From: DAOPYU01 sp942493245
Lineage (GTDB): Bacteria; Sumerlaeota; Sumerlaeia; UBA8349
Direction: 5' to 3'
Assembly: GCA_942493245.1 (NCBI GenBank)
Contig: OW818685.1
Location: forward strand, 4,712,001-4,776,000
DNA length: 64,000 bases
Made by a program: the position numbers and the translations under genes. Under the pieces are notes generated by a model that saw nothing but the letters and a program-made list of their open reading frames with translations, was not told where the DNA came from and did not search any database. This document shows positions 8,982 to 16,638 of the stretch, in pieces; the stretch's first letter is position 1, and every line of letters starts with the position of its first letter.

Positions 8982-9364
8982 CGAAAAGAGACACTTGGGA
9001 CAGTCTTGTTCCAAAAGTGTCGCGTCCTCACAATTCCCTGCGATTGCGGAAAGATCGGAACAATGCGAGCCTGGGGATTGTGAAAAAGCCGACCGGTTGT
9101 TTCTTTTCTGGTGGACATAATTTGTATCCCTGTTATTAGATTAGGGTCGAGACTCGGGAAGCTGCGCGCTTTTCGGATCTCCCTATTGGGTTTGCCCATC
9201 CATTTTGTTTTGACCGGTTCCGCTTTCTGGCGTAACGGTGTTTCCTGAAAAATCGGAAAGCGGGTTTTTGTGGATCTGACAGGACGGGAACGTCTGTATC
9301 CTGAAGAAGAGGTATTCTCAGGGATCGGGCAGTGTCATCACAATCGGCAGGGAGGTTGAGGGCT
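8982..9364. other. Intergenic region between truB and the cytochrome cluster
   Basis: This 383-base gap separates housekeeping genes from the multiheme cluster. It has a wobble-tolerant inverted repeat (TCACAATTCCC at 9028-9038 with GGGGATTGTGA at 9073-9083), a terminator-like hairpin at 9220-9270, and a weak promoter-like CTGACA...TATCCT near 9277-9303. I see no gene in it. Any regulator site controlling the cluster should lie here. Confidence 0.5.
9220..9270 (+). terminator. Candidate terminator downstream of truB
   Basis: CCGCTTTC (9220-9227) pairs perfectly with GAAAGCGG (9256-9263), and GTTTTTG follows directly. The 28-base loop is long and contains its own small TTTCC/GGAAA hairpin, so the call is tentative. 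Confidence 0.4.
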
Positions 9365-10039
9365 ATGAGTCGCAAGAGTATCGGACGTTCGTACCGGGGC
9401 GCTCGGTGGATTCTGGTGGGGGTGGCGGTTGCGGCGGGGTGGGGGTTGTTGTCGCCTGTCGAATATCTGAATGCGGCCATCCAGGGATCCAGACACGATT
9501 TTTCGGCGCTCTCAGAAAAGCAGGAAATCTGCGTCTTCTGCCACACGCCGCATGACGCGAACGACAGTGTGACGGAAGCGCCGCTCTGGAACCGGGAGAC
9601 AAGCACAAAACAATTCCAGTTATACAATTCCCCGACTCTGGACGCGGAGGTCGAGCAACCATCGGGCACCTCAAAACTGTGCCTGAGCTGCCACGACGGC
9701 ACCGTGGCGATCGACTCGTATGGCGGAAATCTCGGGGGCAAGCAGGTGCGCAGTGAAGTGGCGCTCGCGGGCGATGCGCTGCAACTCGCGAACGACCACC
9801 CGATCTCGTTTGTGTACGACGATTCTCTGGCAGCCCGTGACGGAGAATTGTTTCCGCCGTCGAGCGCTCCGTCGGGCCTGGGCAAAACGATCCGCGAGGA
9901 TCTGCTGTTCAACGATCGAGTCGAGTGCAGTTCGTGCCACGACGTTCACAACGGTCCGATAGCGGCGGGAATCAACGACCACCTGCTGGTGGTGACGCAG
10001 TCGCAGAGCCAGTTGTGTCTGACGTGTCACGATAAATAA
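9365..10039 (+). CDS. Exported tetraheme c-type cytochrome, doubled-CXXCH family
   Basis: The 224-residue product has a Sec-type signal peptide and four CXXCH heme sites (CVFCH, CLSCH, CSSCH, CLTCH). The pattern CVFCHTPH ... APLWNR ... LCLSCHDGTVA ... DHPISF belongs to the paired-CXXCH cytochromes. In Geobacter, tetraheme proteins of about this size (OmcE) polymerise into extracellular filaments; whether this one does is inference. The start at 9365 has GGGAGG upstream and gives a compact signal peptide. It is the first gene of a nine-gene run and is followed by an NHL-repeat lipoprotein gene. Its sequence reappears as the N-terminal domain of the cytochrome encoded at 19851-21578. Confidence 0.9.
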   Translation: MSRKSIGRSYRGARWILVGVAVAAGWGLLSPVEYLNAAIQGSRHDFSALSEKQEICVFCHTPHDANDSVTEAPLWNRETSTKQFQLYNSPTLDAEVEQPSGTSKLCLSCHDGTVAIDSYGGNLGGKQVRSEVALAGDALQLANDHPISFVYDDSLAARDGELFPPSSAPSGLGKTIREDLLFNDRVECSSCHDVHNGPIAAGINDHLLVVTQSQSQLCLTCHDK

Positions 10040-10106
10040 TGCGGCGGTTCGCAGGCTCTTGCGGAGCGGGTGGCTCCGCGCCAGACAACTGGAAGCGAGG
10101 CGAAGC

Positions 10107-11234
10107 ATGTCGGTTTTTTCTTGCACGGAATGGATGAAACGGTGGGGGTGCGCCGTGGGGGTGTCCGTGGTGTTGCTGCTGGGCGGATGCGCGCCCGCGC
10201 CACCGCAGACGGCAACGCCCGCCGCACCGGCCAAGCCGGTTGTATTCCCCCTGCCCCCCGAACAGGCTCGGGTTCAGTATCTGGGTTCGATCAGTTCGAC
10301 GTCGGACTTTACCCAGCCGCGCCCGAAAGGCGGGTTTGCGGAGTTCATCCTGGGGCCGGAGGAAACGGGAAAACTGCCGATCGGAAAAGCGCTGAGCGCG
10401 CAGGTGCGCGGAAAGCGGTTGTATGTGTGCGATACGGACTTGAACACGGTGATGATTTACGACCTGGTGACCGGTGAGGCGCATCGTCTGAAGGGTGACT
10501 CGGGACCGGGGAAAATCCGGAAACCGAACGGCCTGGATTTTTCGGACGACGGGCGGATGTTTATCGCGGACAAGTTGCGCGGGAGCGTGCTGGTCTATGG
10601 CCCCGACGAGGCGTTTGTGGGGGCGTGGGGGCGCCCGGGTCAGGTGTCGCCGGTGAGTGTGGCGGTAGGCAAAACGGCGCTCTACGTCTGCGATATTCAG
10701 GATCATGAGATAGAGATGTGGGACATCGAAACCGGAGCCTTCCGAAGCGCCTTTGGGGGTCAGGGGCATGAACCGGGTCTTTTTTCGCTCCCGACGCATG
10801 TGACGCTGGACGCCGAGGGCCAGGTCTATGTGAGCGACACGGGAAATTTTCGGGTGCAGAAACTGTCGCCCGAAGGGAAACCGCTTCAGCAGTTCGGCGG
10901 CGCGGGCCGCCAACCGGGCCGCTTCGCCTGGCCCAAGGGAGTGGGAACGGACGATCAGGGACGGGTTTATGTGGCGGACTCCCGCTTCTGCAATGTTCAG
11001 ATTTTCGACGCCAAGGGGCGTCTTCTTCTCTTCTTTGGCGGGCCGGGGCCGCAGATGGGAAACATGGATCTGCCGGCAAGCGTACAAGTGCTCCCCTGGC
11101 CCATGCTCGAGTGGTTCGACCAGCGCCTGGCGCCGGGGTTCGATCCGGAATACCTGGTTGTGGTCGTCAATCAATGGCACCGCCACAAGGTGAATTTCTT
11201 CGCCGTGGCGCGTGAGAAAGCGGGGATGCCATGA
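10107..11234 (+). CDS. NHL-repeat beta-propeller lipoprotein
   Basis: The 375-residue product has a signal peptide ending in the lipobox LLGGC (Cys28) and a short Pro/Ala linker. About six NHL blades follow, each with a GxV/YVxDtgnfRVQ-type strand (for example QVYVSDTGNFRVQKLSPEG and RVYVADSRFCNVQIFD). Before the propeller stands FPLPPEQARVQYLGSI, a stretch shared with the paralogue encoded at 18701-19783. Such propellers bind proteins or ligands and often accompany multiheme cytochrome operons in metal-reducing bacteria; a role in anchoring or assembling the cytochromes is inference. Its last four bases overlap the next start codon (ATGA), so the two genes are translationally coupled. Confidence 0.88.
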   Translation: MSVFSCTEWMKRWGCAVGVSVVLLLGGCAPAPPQTATPAAPAKPVVFPLPPEQARVQYLGSISSTSDFTQPRPKGGFAEFILGPEETGKLPIGKALSAQVRGKRLYVCDTDLNTVMIYDLVTGEAHRLKGDSGPGKIRKPNGLDFSDDGRMFIADKLRGSVLVYGPDEAFVGAWGRPGQVSPVSVAVGKTALYVCDIQDHEIEMWDIETGAFRSAFGGQGHEPGLFSLPTHVTLDAEGQVYVSDTGNFRVQKLSPEGKPLQQFGGAGRQPGRFAWPKGVGTDDQGRVYVADSRFCNVQIFDAKGRLLLFFGGPGPQMGNMDLPASVQVLPWPMLEWFDQRLAPGFDPEYLVVVVNQWHRHKVNFFAVAREKAGMP

Positions 11235-11860
11235 GACGCTGGAAATCCTGGCGGTCCGCACTGATTCTGGGGATGGCATTGGCGCTGCTTTCCTGTTCGA
11301 CCGTAACCACACATAAGGTCTTGAACTTTCTGTTCGACGGGGTTCCCCCCGCTTCACCGCCTGCGCCGCTTCCCAAGGAGACGGACCTGGTGGAAATGAG
11401 TCTTGAAACCGAACCTGCCGCGGACACGGTCACGTCCGCGACCTTATTGAAGGTGGCCGACACCCCGGCACGGCGACGGATTGTCGTGGAGCAGAAAGGC
11501 ACCTTCCACCTTCAGATGAGCCGGGGGCAGTGCCTGATCTGTCATGACGAGAAAAAAGGACTGGAACCGAATCGGACCGTGTCGCAGGAGTTTTGCGACC
11601 AGTGCCATCGCGAGAAACGGGAAAAAGAGGGGTGGAACCACGGGGTGATCAATATGGGGCAATGCTCGCCCTGCCACCTTTCGGGACATACGGCGGGCTA
11701 CTATCCCATGCTTGACAAGCCGATCAAGGAATTGTGCGCCTATTGTCATATCGTCGAGGGAGAAGAAGAGGGGGAAGTGTTGCCCTGGTACCACCGCCCC
11801 CTGCCGATGCGGGTGGAGATGGAAAACTGCACGGCCTGTCACGACCCGCATCGCGTCTGA
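11231..11860 (+). CDS. Pentaheme c-type cytochrome lipoprotein
   Basis: The 209-residue product has the lipobox ALLSC and five CXXCH sites (CLICH, CDQCH, CSPCH, CAYCH, CTACH), all in its last 110 residues. A Pro-rich stretch with KVLNFLFDGVPP follows the lipid anchor. It is therefore a small electron carrier tethered to a membrane, most likely the outer membrane's inner face or surface. The start overlaps the stop of the NHL gene by four bases. The next gene, for the membrane-bound cytochrome b fusion, begins 77 bases later, so direct electron hand-over between these products is a reasonable inference. Confidence 0.9.
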   Translation: MRRWKSWRSALILGMALALLSCSTVTTHKVLNFLFDGVPPASPPAPLPKETDLVEMSLETEPAADTVTSATLLKVADTPARRRIVVEQKGTFHLQMSRGQCLICHDEKKGLEPNRTVSQEFCDQCHREKREKEGWNHGVINMGQCSPCHLSGHTAGYYPMLDKPIKELCAYCHIVEGEEEGEVLPWYHRPLPMRVEMENCTACHDPHRV

Positions 11861-11936
11861 GCGCAAGCGGCGAAACGACGGAAACGAAGAGAAGGAAGCG
11901 GTGCGATCCTGCGGGAAACAGGCCGGGAGCCACAAT

Positions 11937-14156
11937 ATGGATAACCGCAGTTGCGCGAAATGGACGCGTTCTGTTGCGTCGAATAGCCTTCGGGCGATTC
12001 GGGCGCTTGTCGTTGTTCTGGGCCTGATGACGGCTCATCCGGCGGCAATGGCACAGGGCACGCTTGAATTGCCCGGGCCGGAAGCGCAGGGAACGCAACG
12101 CTGTTTCAAATGCCACGGAGACACTCAGATCACATCCATGACGGCGGAGGCTCTGGCCGGGATGGTGCGGGTGCCGCTGGACCGGGCGCCGGTCTTCCGT
12201 GCCGCCGAGGAAATTGCCCAGTTGCTGGTGACTCCCACGAGTTTCGAGACGTCGGCGCATGGCAAGATGCAATGTACCGAGTGCCACACGGGGGTAACCT
12301 CCCTGCCGCACGACCAGCAACAGATCACGAAGAGTTGCCAGGACTGCCACACAACCGCCACGGCGGAACTGGCCGCCGGACCGCATCACAACGAAATTCA
12401 GGATGGCCGCGAGCGCCCCAGCTGCGCGCAGTGTCATGGCAATTACCACACGATGCGTTCCCTGAAGCAACCGCGTTCCTACGAATCGGCTCTGGCCATT
12501 CTCGACATGTGTACGAAGTGCCATGTCAAGACGGATATGCCGCGCGCCGACCAGACAGAACGCTACGCCGACACGATCCACGGCAGCACGCTGATCGAGA
12601 AGGGGCTGTCCCAGGCGCCCACTTGTGTCGAGTGCCACGGGAATCATGCGGTTCTGCCCGCCTCGGATGCGCAAAGCCCGGTGAATCCCAGGCGCGCGCC
12701 CGAAACATGCGGGAAATGCCACGAGGGCATTGTGCCCACCTACCGGGAGAGCATCCACGGTCAGATGCTGGCGAAAGACGAAAAGGAAGCGGCCAGCTGC
12801 ACGAGTTGCCACGCCAGTCATGGAGTCGAAGCAACCGACCGGACTTTCCTGCTGAGCACCATCCGCGAGTGCTCAGACTGTCATTTGGACGTGGCCAAAA
12901 CCTACCTGCAAAGCTACCACGGCAAAGCGGCGCACCTGGGCAGCGGAGACGCGGCGGTCTGTTCGAGTTGCCACGGCCACCACGACATCCAGCCTGCAAA
13001 AGACCCGCGCTCGCGGGTGAACGCCGCGAATCTCGAAACGACGTGTTCCGCCTGCCACGAAGGTGTGAATCAGAACTTTGTCAAATACATCACACACACG
13101 GACTTCCGCAATCCGGAGAAACATCCGGTGGTGTTCTGGACCTGGGTGGTGATGATGACGCTGGTGGTGGGAACGCTGAGCGTCTTCCTGCCCCACTCGT
13201 TCCTCTGGTTCCAGCGCACCTTTTTCCAGCGGATGTTCAACCCGTTGGGGCACCATCTGGGAGACCGGCGGCACGGTTCACGCATGGTAAGCCGGTTCCA
13301 TATTGTGCATCGAATTACACATTTCCTGATCATCGTGAGTTTCATGGGACTGGTGGCCACAGGATTCCCGCTGAAGTACAGCAACACGGAGTGGGCGGTC
13401 CGGATCGCGGGGTTGTTTGGCGGGGTGAGCGTCATGGGCGGCATCCACCGCTTTCTGGCGTGCCTGACCGTCCTGTATGCGGCGGTCCATGTGAGTTACC
13501 TGATGTATTTCTTCTGGAGCCAATGCCCGCGTCCGATCTGGAAGTTTCTGATCGGGCCGGACTCGATGGTGTTTTCCTGGCGCGACGTGAAGGACGCGTT
13601 TGCGATGCTGCGCTGGTTCCTGTGGCTGGGACCGCGCCCTAAACTGGACCGGTGGGCGTATTTCGAGAAATTCGACTACTTCGGGGAAATCTGGGGGGTC
13701 GGGGTGATCGGACTGACCGGGCTGATGCTCTGGGCGCCTCAATGGTTCACGCGATGGCTGCCCGGCTGGGTGCTCAATTGCGCGACGGTTGTCCACAGCA
13801 CCGAGGCATTGCTGGCGGCGTCGGTGATCTTTCTGGTCCATTTTTTCAACACACACCTGCGTCCGGAAAAATTTCCGATCGATATGGTGATGCTGACGGG
13901 ACAGATGTCGGAAAACGAAATGCGCGAGGAACGCGGGGCCGAGTACGCGCGCCTGGTGGCGGAGGGGAAACTCGAGGAGCGCATCGTCAAGCCCACGCCG
14001 CTTCATGTGCGGGTGCTGGGCGGGGTGGCGGGGATCGCAACATTCCTGTTCGGCATCTTCCTGATCGCTCTGGCGCTCAGTGCGGAATATTTCCAACTGG
14101 CCGAATCAAATGCGGCGACGCATCTCTGGGAACAGATCCAGAAGTTGTTTCAATAG
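11937..14156 (+). CDS. Undecaheme cytochrome c fused to a membrane cytochrome b domain
   Basis: The 739-residue product has a signal peptide ending near AMA-QG, eleven CXXCH sites between residues 56 and about 374, and then five or so hydrophobic helices (about 397-735). These helices carry histidines suited to b-heme ligation (RFHIVHRITHF, GGIHRF, VHVSY, VVHSTEALL, FLVHFFNTH). The membrane part resembles the cytochrome b subunits of Ni/Fe-hydrogenase and formate dehydrogenase. Geobacter CbcL joins similar parts and oxidises menaquinol for metal reduction, so an inner-membrane quinol:cytochrome role is likely. The ATG at 11937 is chosen because it gives a clean signal peptide, although its ribosome site is weak. 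The last residues (EQIQKLFQ) are amphipathic. Confidence 0.92.
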   Translation: MDNRSCAKWTRSVASNSLRAIRALVVVLGLMTAHPAAMAQGTLELPGPEAQGTQRCFKCHGDTQITSMTAEALAGMVRVPLDRAPVFRAAEEIAQLLVTPTSFETSAHGKMQCTECHTGVTSLPHDQQQITKSCQDCHTTATAELAAGPHHNEIQDGRERPSCAQCHGNYHTMRSLKQPRSYESALAILDMCTKCHVKTDMPRADQTERYADTIHGSTLIEKGLSQAPTCVECHGNHAVLPASDAQSPVNPRRAPETCGKCHEGIVPTYRESIHGQMLAKDEKEAASCTSCHASHGVEATDRTFLLSTIRECSDCHLDVAKTYLQSYHGKAAHLGSGDAAVCSSCHGHHDIQPAKDPRSRVNAANLETTCSACHEGVNQNFVKYITHTDFRNPEKHPVVFWTWVVMMTLVVGTLSVFLPHSFLWFQRTFFQRMFNPLGHHLGDRRHGSRMVSRFHIVHRITHFLIIVSFMGLVATGFPLKYSNTEWAVRIAGLFGGVSVMGGIHRFLACLTVLYAAVHVSYLMYFFWSQCPRPIWKFLIGPDSMVFSWRDVKDAFAMLRWFLWLGPRPKLDRWAYFEKFDYFGEIWGVGVIGLTGLMLWAPQWFTRWLPGWVLNCATVVHSTEALLAASVIFLVHFFNTHLRPEKFPIDMVMLTGQMSENEMREERGAEYARLVAEGKLEERIVKPTPLHVRVLGGVAGIATFLFGIFLIALALSAEYFQLAESNAATHLWEQIQKLFQ

Positions 14157-14186
14157 ACGTTTATTTTCGTAACGAGGCGGACTGCC

Positions 14187-16511
14187 ATGTTGCCGATCTT
14201 TCACACCAGGTTCCAGAAATGGGGTTGCGTTTCTCCCGGAGGGTTTCGCGCATGGAGATGGGGGAGGCTGTCGGTTCAGGTGGTCGGGTTTGCCTTGTGG
14301 GGGATGAGTTTGTCATGGGGCTGGGGGGAAGCGACTGGGAAGAGCGTTTCTGTCGGTGAGAACACCCAGGGTACGACCGCGACGGCTGTGCAGGCGCCAG
14401 CCGGGAAACCTCTCACGCCCGAGGAACTGAAACGGGTGGATGTGAGCGGGGGGTGCGTGACGGCGGAATGCCACGGAACGATGGGCAAGAAAGCGTTTCT
14501 GCATGGGCCGATCATCTACGGTCAGTGTGAGCCATGCCACGTTGCGATCGAGAAGCGCCATGAGTTTCAGGAGGCGCCCAAGGGAAAGGATCTGTGCCTG
14601 AAGTGCCACGATGTCGAGCGGCGCAAGGCGGTGGTCCACAAGCCGTTCGATGGCGACTGCAAGGCGTGCCACAACCCGCACGAATCGGACCAGCGGTACT
14701 TCGTAAAGGGCGGCACCGGGAGCGAAGGGTGTTTGCAGCCCGGTTGCCATGCCGATTTCCCGAAGGACTCCAAATTCCAGCACACGTCGCTGGAAAAGGG
14801 CGGGTGTCTGGTTTGCCACACCTCGCACCAGTCCGACCATGAGAAGTTGTTGACCAGCCCCAAAGACGAATTGTGTTTCGTGTGCCACTCGGATGTTCCG
14901 GGTCAGGTGGCCGCGGCGATTGATATCCACGATCCGGTGAAACAGAATAATTGTACCGGCTGTCACTCGCCCCACGGGGGTGAGACGAAAAATCTGGTTC
15001 CAGCGGACGAAAAAGCCTTCTGTCGGGGGTGCCACGCAGGGGTGTTCGACCGCATGTCGAATCTGGAATTCCCGCACGGGGCGATGATGACCGATGCGTC
15101 GTGCGCGAACTGCCACGAACCGCACACGTCGAGTTACAGCCGCCTGCTGGCCGGACCCGTCGAGGATCTGTGCCTGAAGTGCCACAACAAACCGATCGAG
15201 GCGCCGAAGGGGCGGACGCTGTCCAATATCGCGCAACAGATGAAGGATCTGCCCTATCCCCACGGGCCGGTGACCCTGAAGAACTGCGTGGCGTGCCACC
15301 GGGCGCATGGGTCGAATTTTCAGAGTCTCTTGAACAAAAATCTCTCCGATAAATTCTATGCCTCATCCGAGGAAGGCGCCAATGTGTTCTGTTTCGACTG
15401 TCACGACGAACGGCTGGTGAATGAAAAACAGACCCTGCGGACCGGGTTCCGGAACGGGGAAAAGAACCTCCACGCGGTCCATGTGCTCGGATCGAAAGGA
15501 CGGACCTGCCGCGCCTGTCACCATGAGCATGGAACGGGTCAGCCACGCCTGATCCGCATAAATGTAAAATACGGGCAGTGGGACATGCCGCTCAAGTTCG
15601 GTCTGAGCGCGACAGGCGGGAATTGCCAGACACCCTGCCATTCGGCCTACCGGTACGACCGGGCGCGGGCGTTTGAGAACAAGAAAGGGACCAACACGGA
15701 GTCTCGTTCGGATTCCGACGCGCCCAAAACGGCGGAATCGGTCTCGGTGAGTCTGAAGGAAGGTCAGGCCGCGCCGGCTCTGTCGTTGTCCGACGTCAAG
15801 GGGGCTGGATTCGGTCTGTCGGACAGCACCTCGCCGACACTCCTGTTGTTCCTGAAACCGACCGACGCGTTTCTGACGCGGTCGGTGGACAACATCAACC
15901 AGATCTTCGTTCAATATCCGGAGTTGAAGAAAGGGCTTCGACTCTGGGCGGTTCTGCCGGCGCTGACCCCGAATCCGAGTGTGGAACTGACACAGGCGCG
16001 CGCCGGAGCGGGGTGGACGGTGCTGCTGGATCGCGAGGGAAAAGGGTTCCCGGCCTACCACGCGATTGCGACACCCAAGGCCGTTCTGGTGGACACGGAC
16101 AAGCGGATGCGGCTGGTGATTCCCGGCTACGACATCGAGATGGCCAACACCATCCGCAAGGCGCTGGGCGCGATGGCGGGCTTGCCGGAGATCCAACCGG
16201 CGCCCCCGCATCTGTCGGAGGCGCAGTTGACCCTCCAACTGGCGAAACGTTTGCGTGCGCGTGGGCTTTGGGAAAGCGCCTGGGCGTATTACGAAGAGGC
16301 GCGGAAAGCGCAGGAATTGCCGCTGGACGCAGAAGTCGAACGCGCCGAGGTGCTGCTCGAGATGAAACGCCCGGATGACGCGATTGCGATCCTGAGAGCC
16401 ATTCAGGTAACCCCGCAGGTGGAAGAGCGGGTCATCGGTTTGCTCAAGCGGGCCGCCGAGATCAAGAGCGGGATGCTGGGCGCAGCCAAGCCGCCCGCAG
16501 TGACCCGGTAG
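14187..16511 (+). CDS. Multiheme cytochrome c with thioredoxin-like and TPR-like C-terminal domains
   Basis: The 774-residue product has an N-terminal hydrophobic export signal and twelve CXXCH sites. It also has two CX4CH sites (CVTAECH near residue 92 and CLQPGCH) and one CX3CH site (CQTPCH), giving up to fifteen hemes before about residue 495. From about residue 520 a peroxiredoxin/TlpA-like fold begins (EGQAAPALSLSDVKG...LLLFLKPTDAF). The positions where the redox cysteines normally lie have none, so this domain is probably structural or binding. The last 90 residues are helical, TPR-like. Spaced 30 bases after the cytochrome b fusion gene with GAGGCGG ahead of the ATG, it is probably a periplasmic electron relay. 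Some CX4CH sites need a dedicated lyase elsewhere. Confidence 0.88.
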   Translation: MLPIFHTRFQKWGCVSPGGFRAWRWGRLSVQVVGFALWGMSLSWGWGEATGKSVSVGENTQGTTATAVQAPAGKPLTPEELKRVDVSGGCVTAECHGTMGKKAFLHGPIIYGQCEPCHVAIEKRHEFQEAPKGKDLCLKCHDVERRKAVVHKPFDGDCKACHNPHESDQRYFVKGGTGSEGCLQPGCHADFPKDSKFQHTSLEKGGCLVCHTSHQSDHEKLLTSPKDELCFVCHSDVPGQVAAAIDIHDPVKQNNCTGCHSPHGGETKNLVPADEKAFCRGCHAGVFDRMSNLEFPHGAMMTDASCANCHEPHTSSYSRLLAGPVEDLCLKCHNKPIEAPKGRTLSNIAQQMKDLPYPHGPVTLKNCVACHRAHGSNFQSLLNKNLSDKFYASSEEGANVFCFDCHDERLVNEKQTLRTGFRNGEKNLHAVHVLGSKGRTCRACHHEHGTGQPRLIRINVKYGQWDMPLKFGLSATGGNCQTPCHSAYRYDRARAFENKKGTNTESRSDSDAPKTAESVSVSLKEGQAAPALSLSDVKGAGFGLSDSTSPTLLLFLKPTDAFLTRSVDNINQIFVQYPELKKGLRLWAVLPALTPNPSVELTQARAGAGWTVLLDREGKGFPAYHAIATPKAVLVDTDKRMRLVIPGYDIEMANTIRKALGAMAGLPEIQPAPPHLSEAQLTLQLAKRLRARGLWESAWAYYEEARKAQELPLDAEVERAEVLLEMKRPDDAIAILRAIQVTPQVEERVIGLLKRAAEIKSGMLGAAKPPAVTR

Positions 16512-16539
16512 ACCGGGGTGGACAGAAGGCGGTTTCGTG

Positions 16540-16563
16540 GAGGACGGGCGTCCTCGCCCGCCT
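16540..16563 (-). repeat. Short dispersed GC palindrome (GGCGGGCGAGGACGCCCG type)
   Basis: On the - strand it reads GGCGGGCGAGGACGCCCGTC. Related copies are at 28480-28503 and 52940-52964. It lies in the 127-base gap before the predicted outer-membrane barrel gene. Confidence 0.5.
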
Positions 16564-16638
16564 GAGCGTAAAGCCGCGATGGGGGTATTCAACCGCGGTT
16601 TCCGAGTGAAAAAAGTCGGTGGACGAGTGGAGTGTTGA

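Noticed and set aside
12110..13642. A 510-codon open frame inside the cytochrome b fusion gene
   Set aside because: Out of frame with the heme motifs; the real frame carries eleven CXXCH sites.
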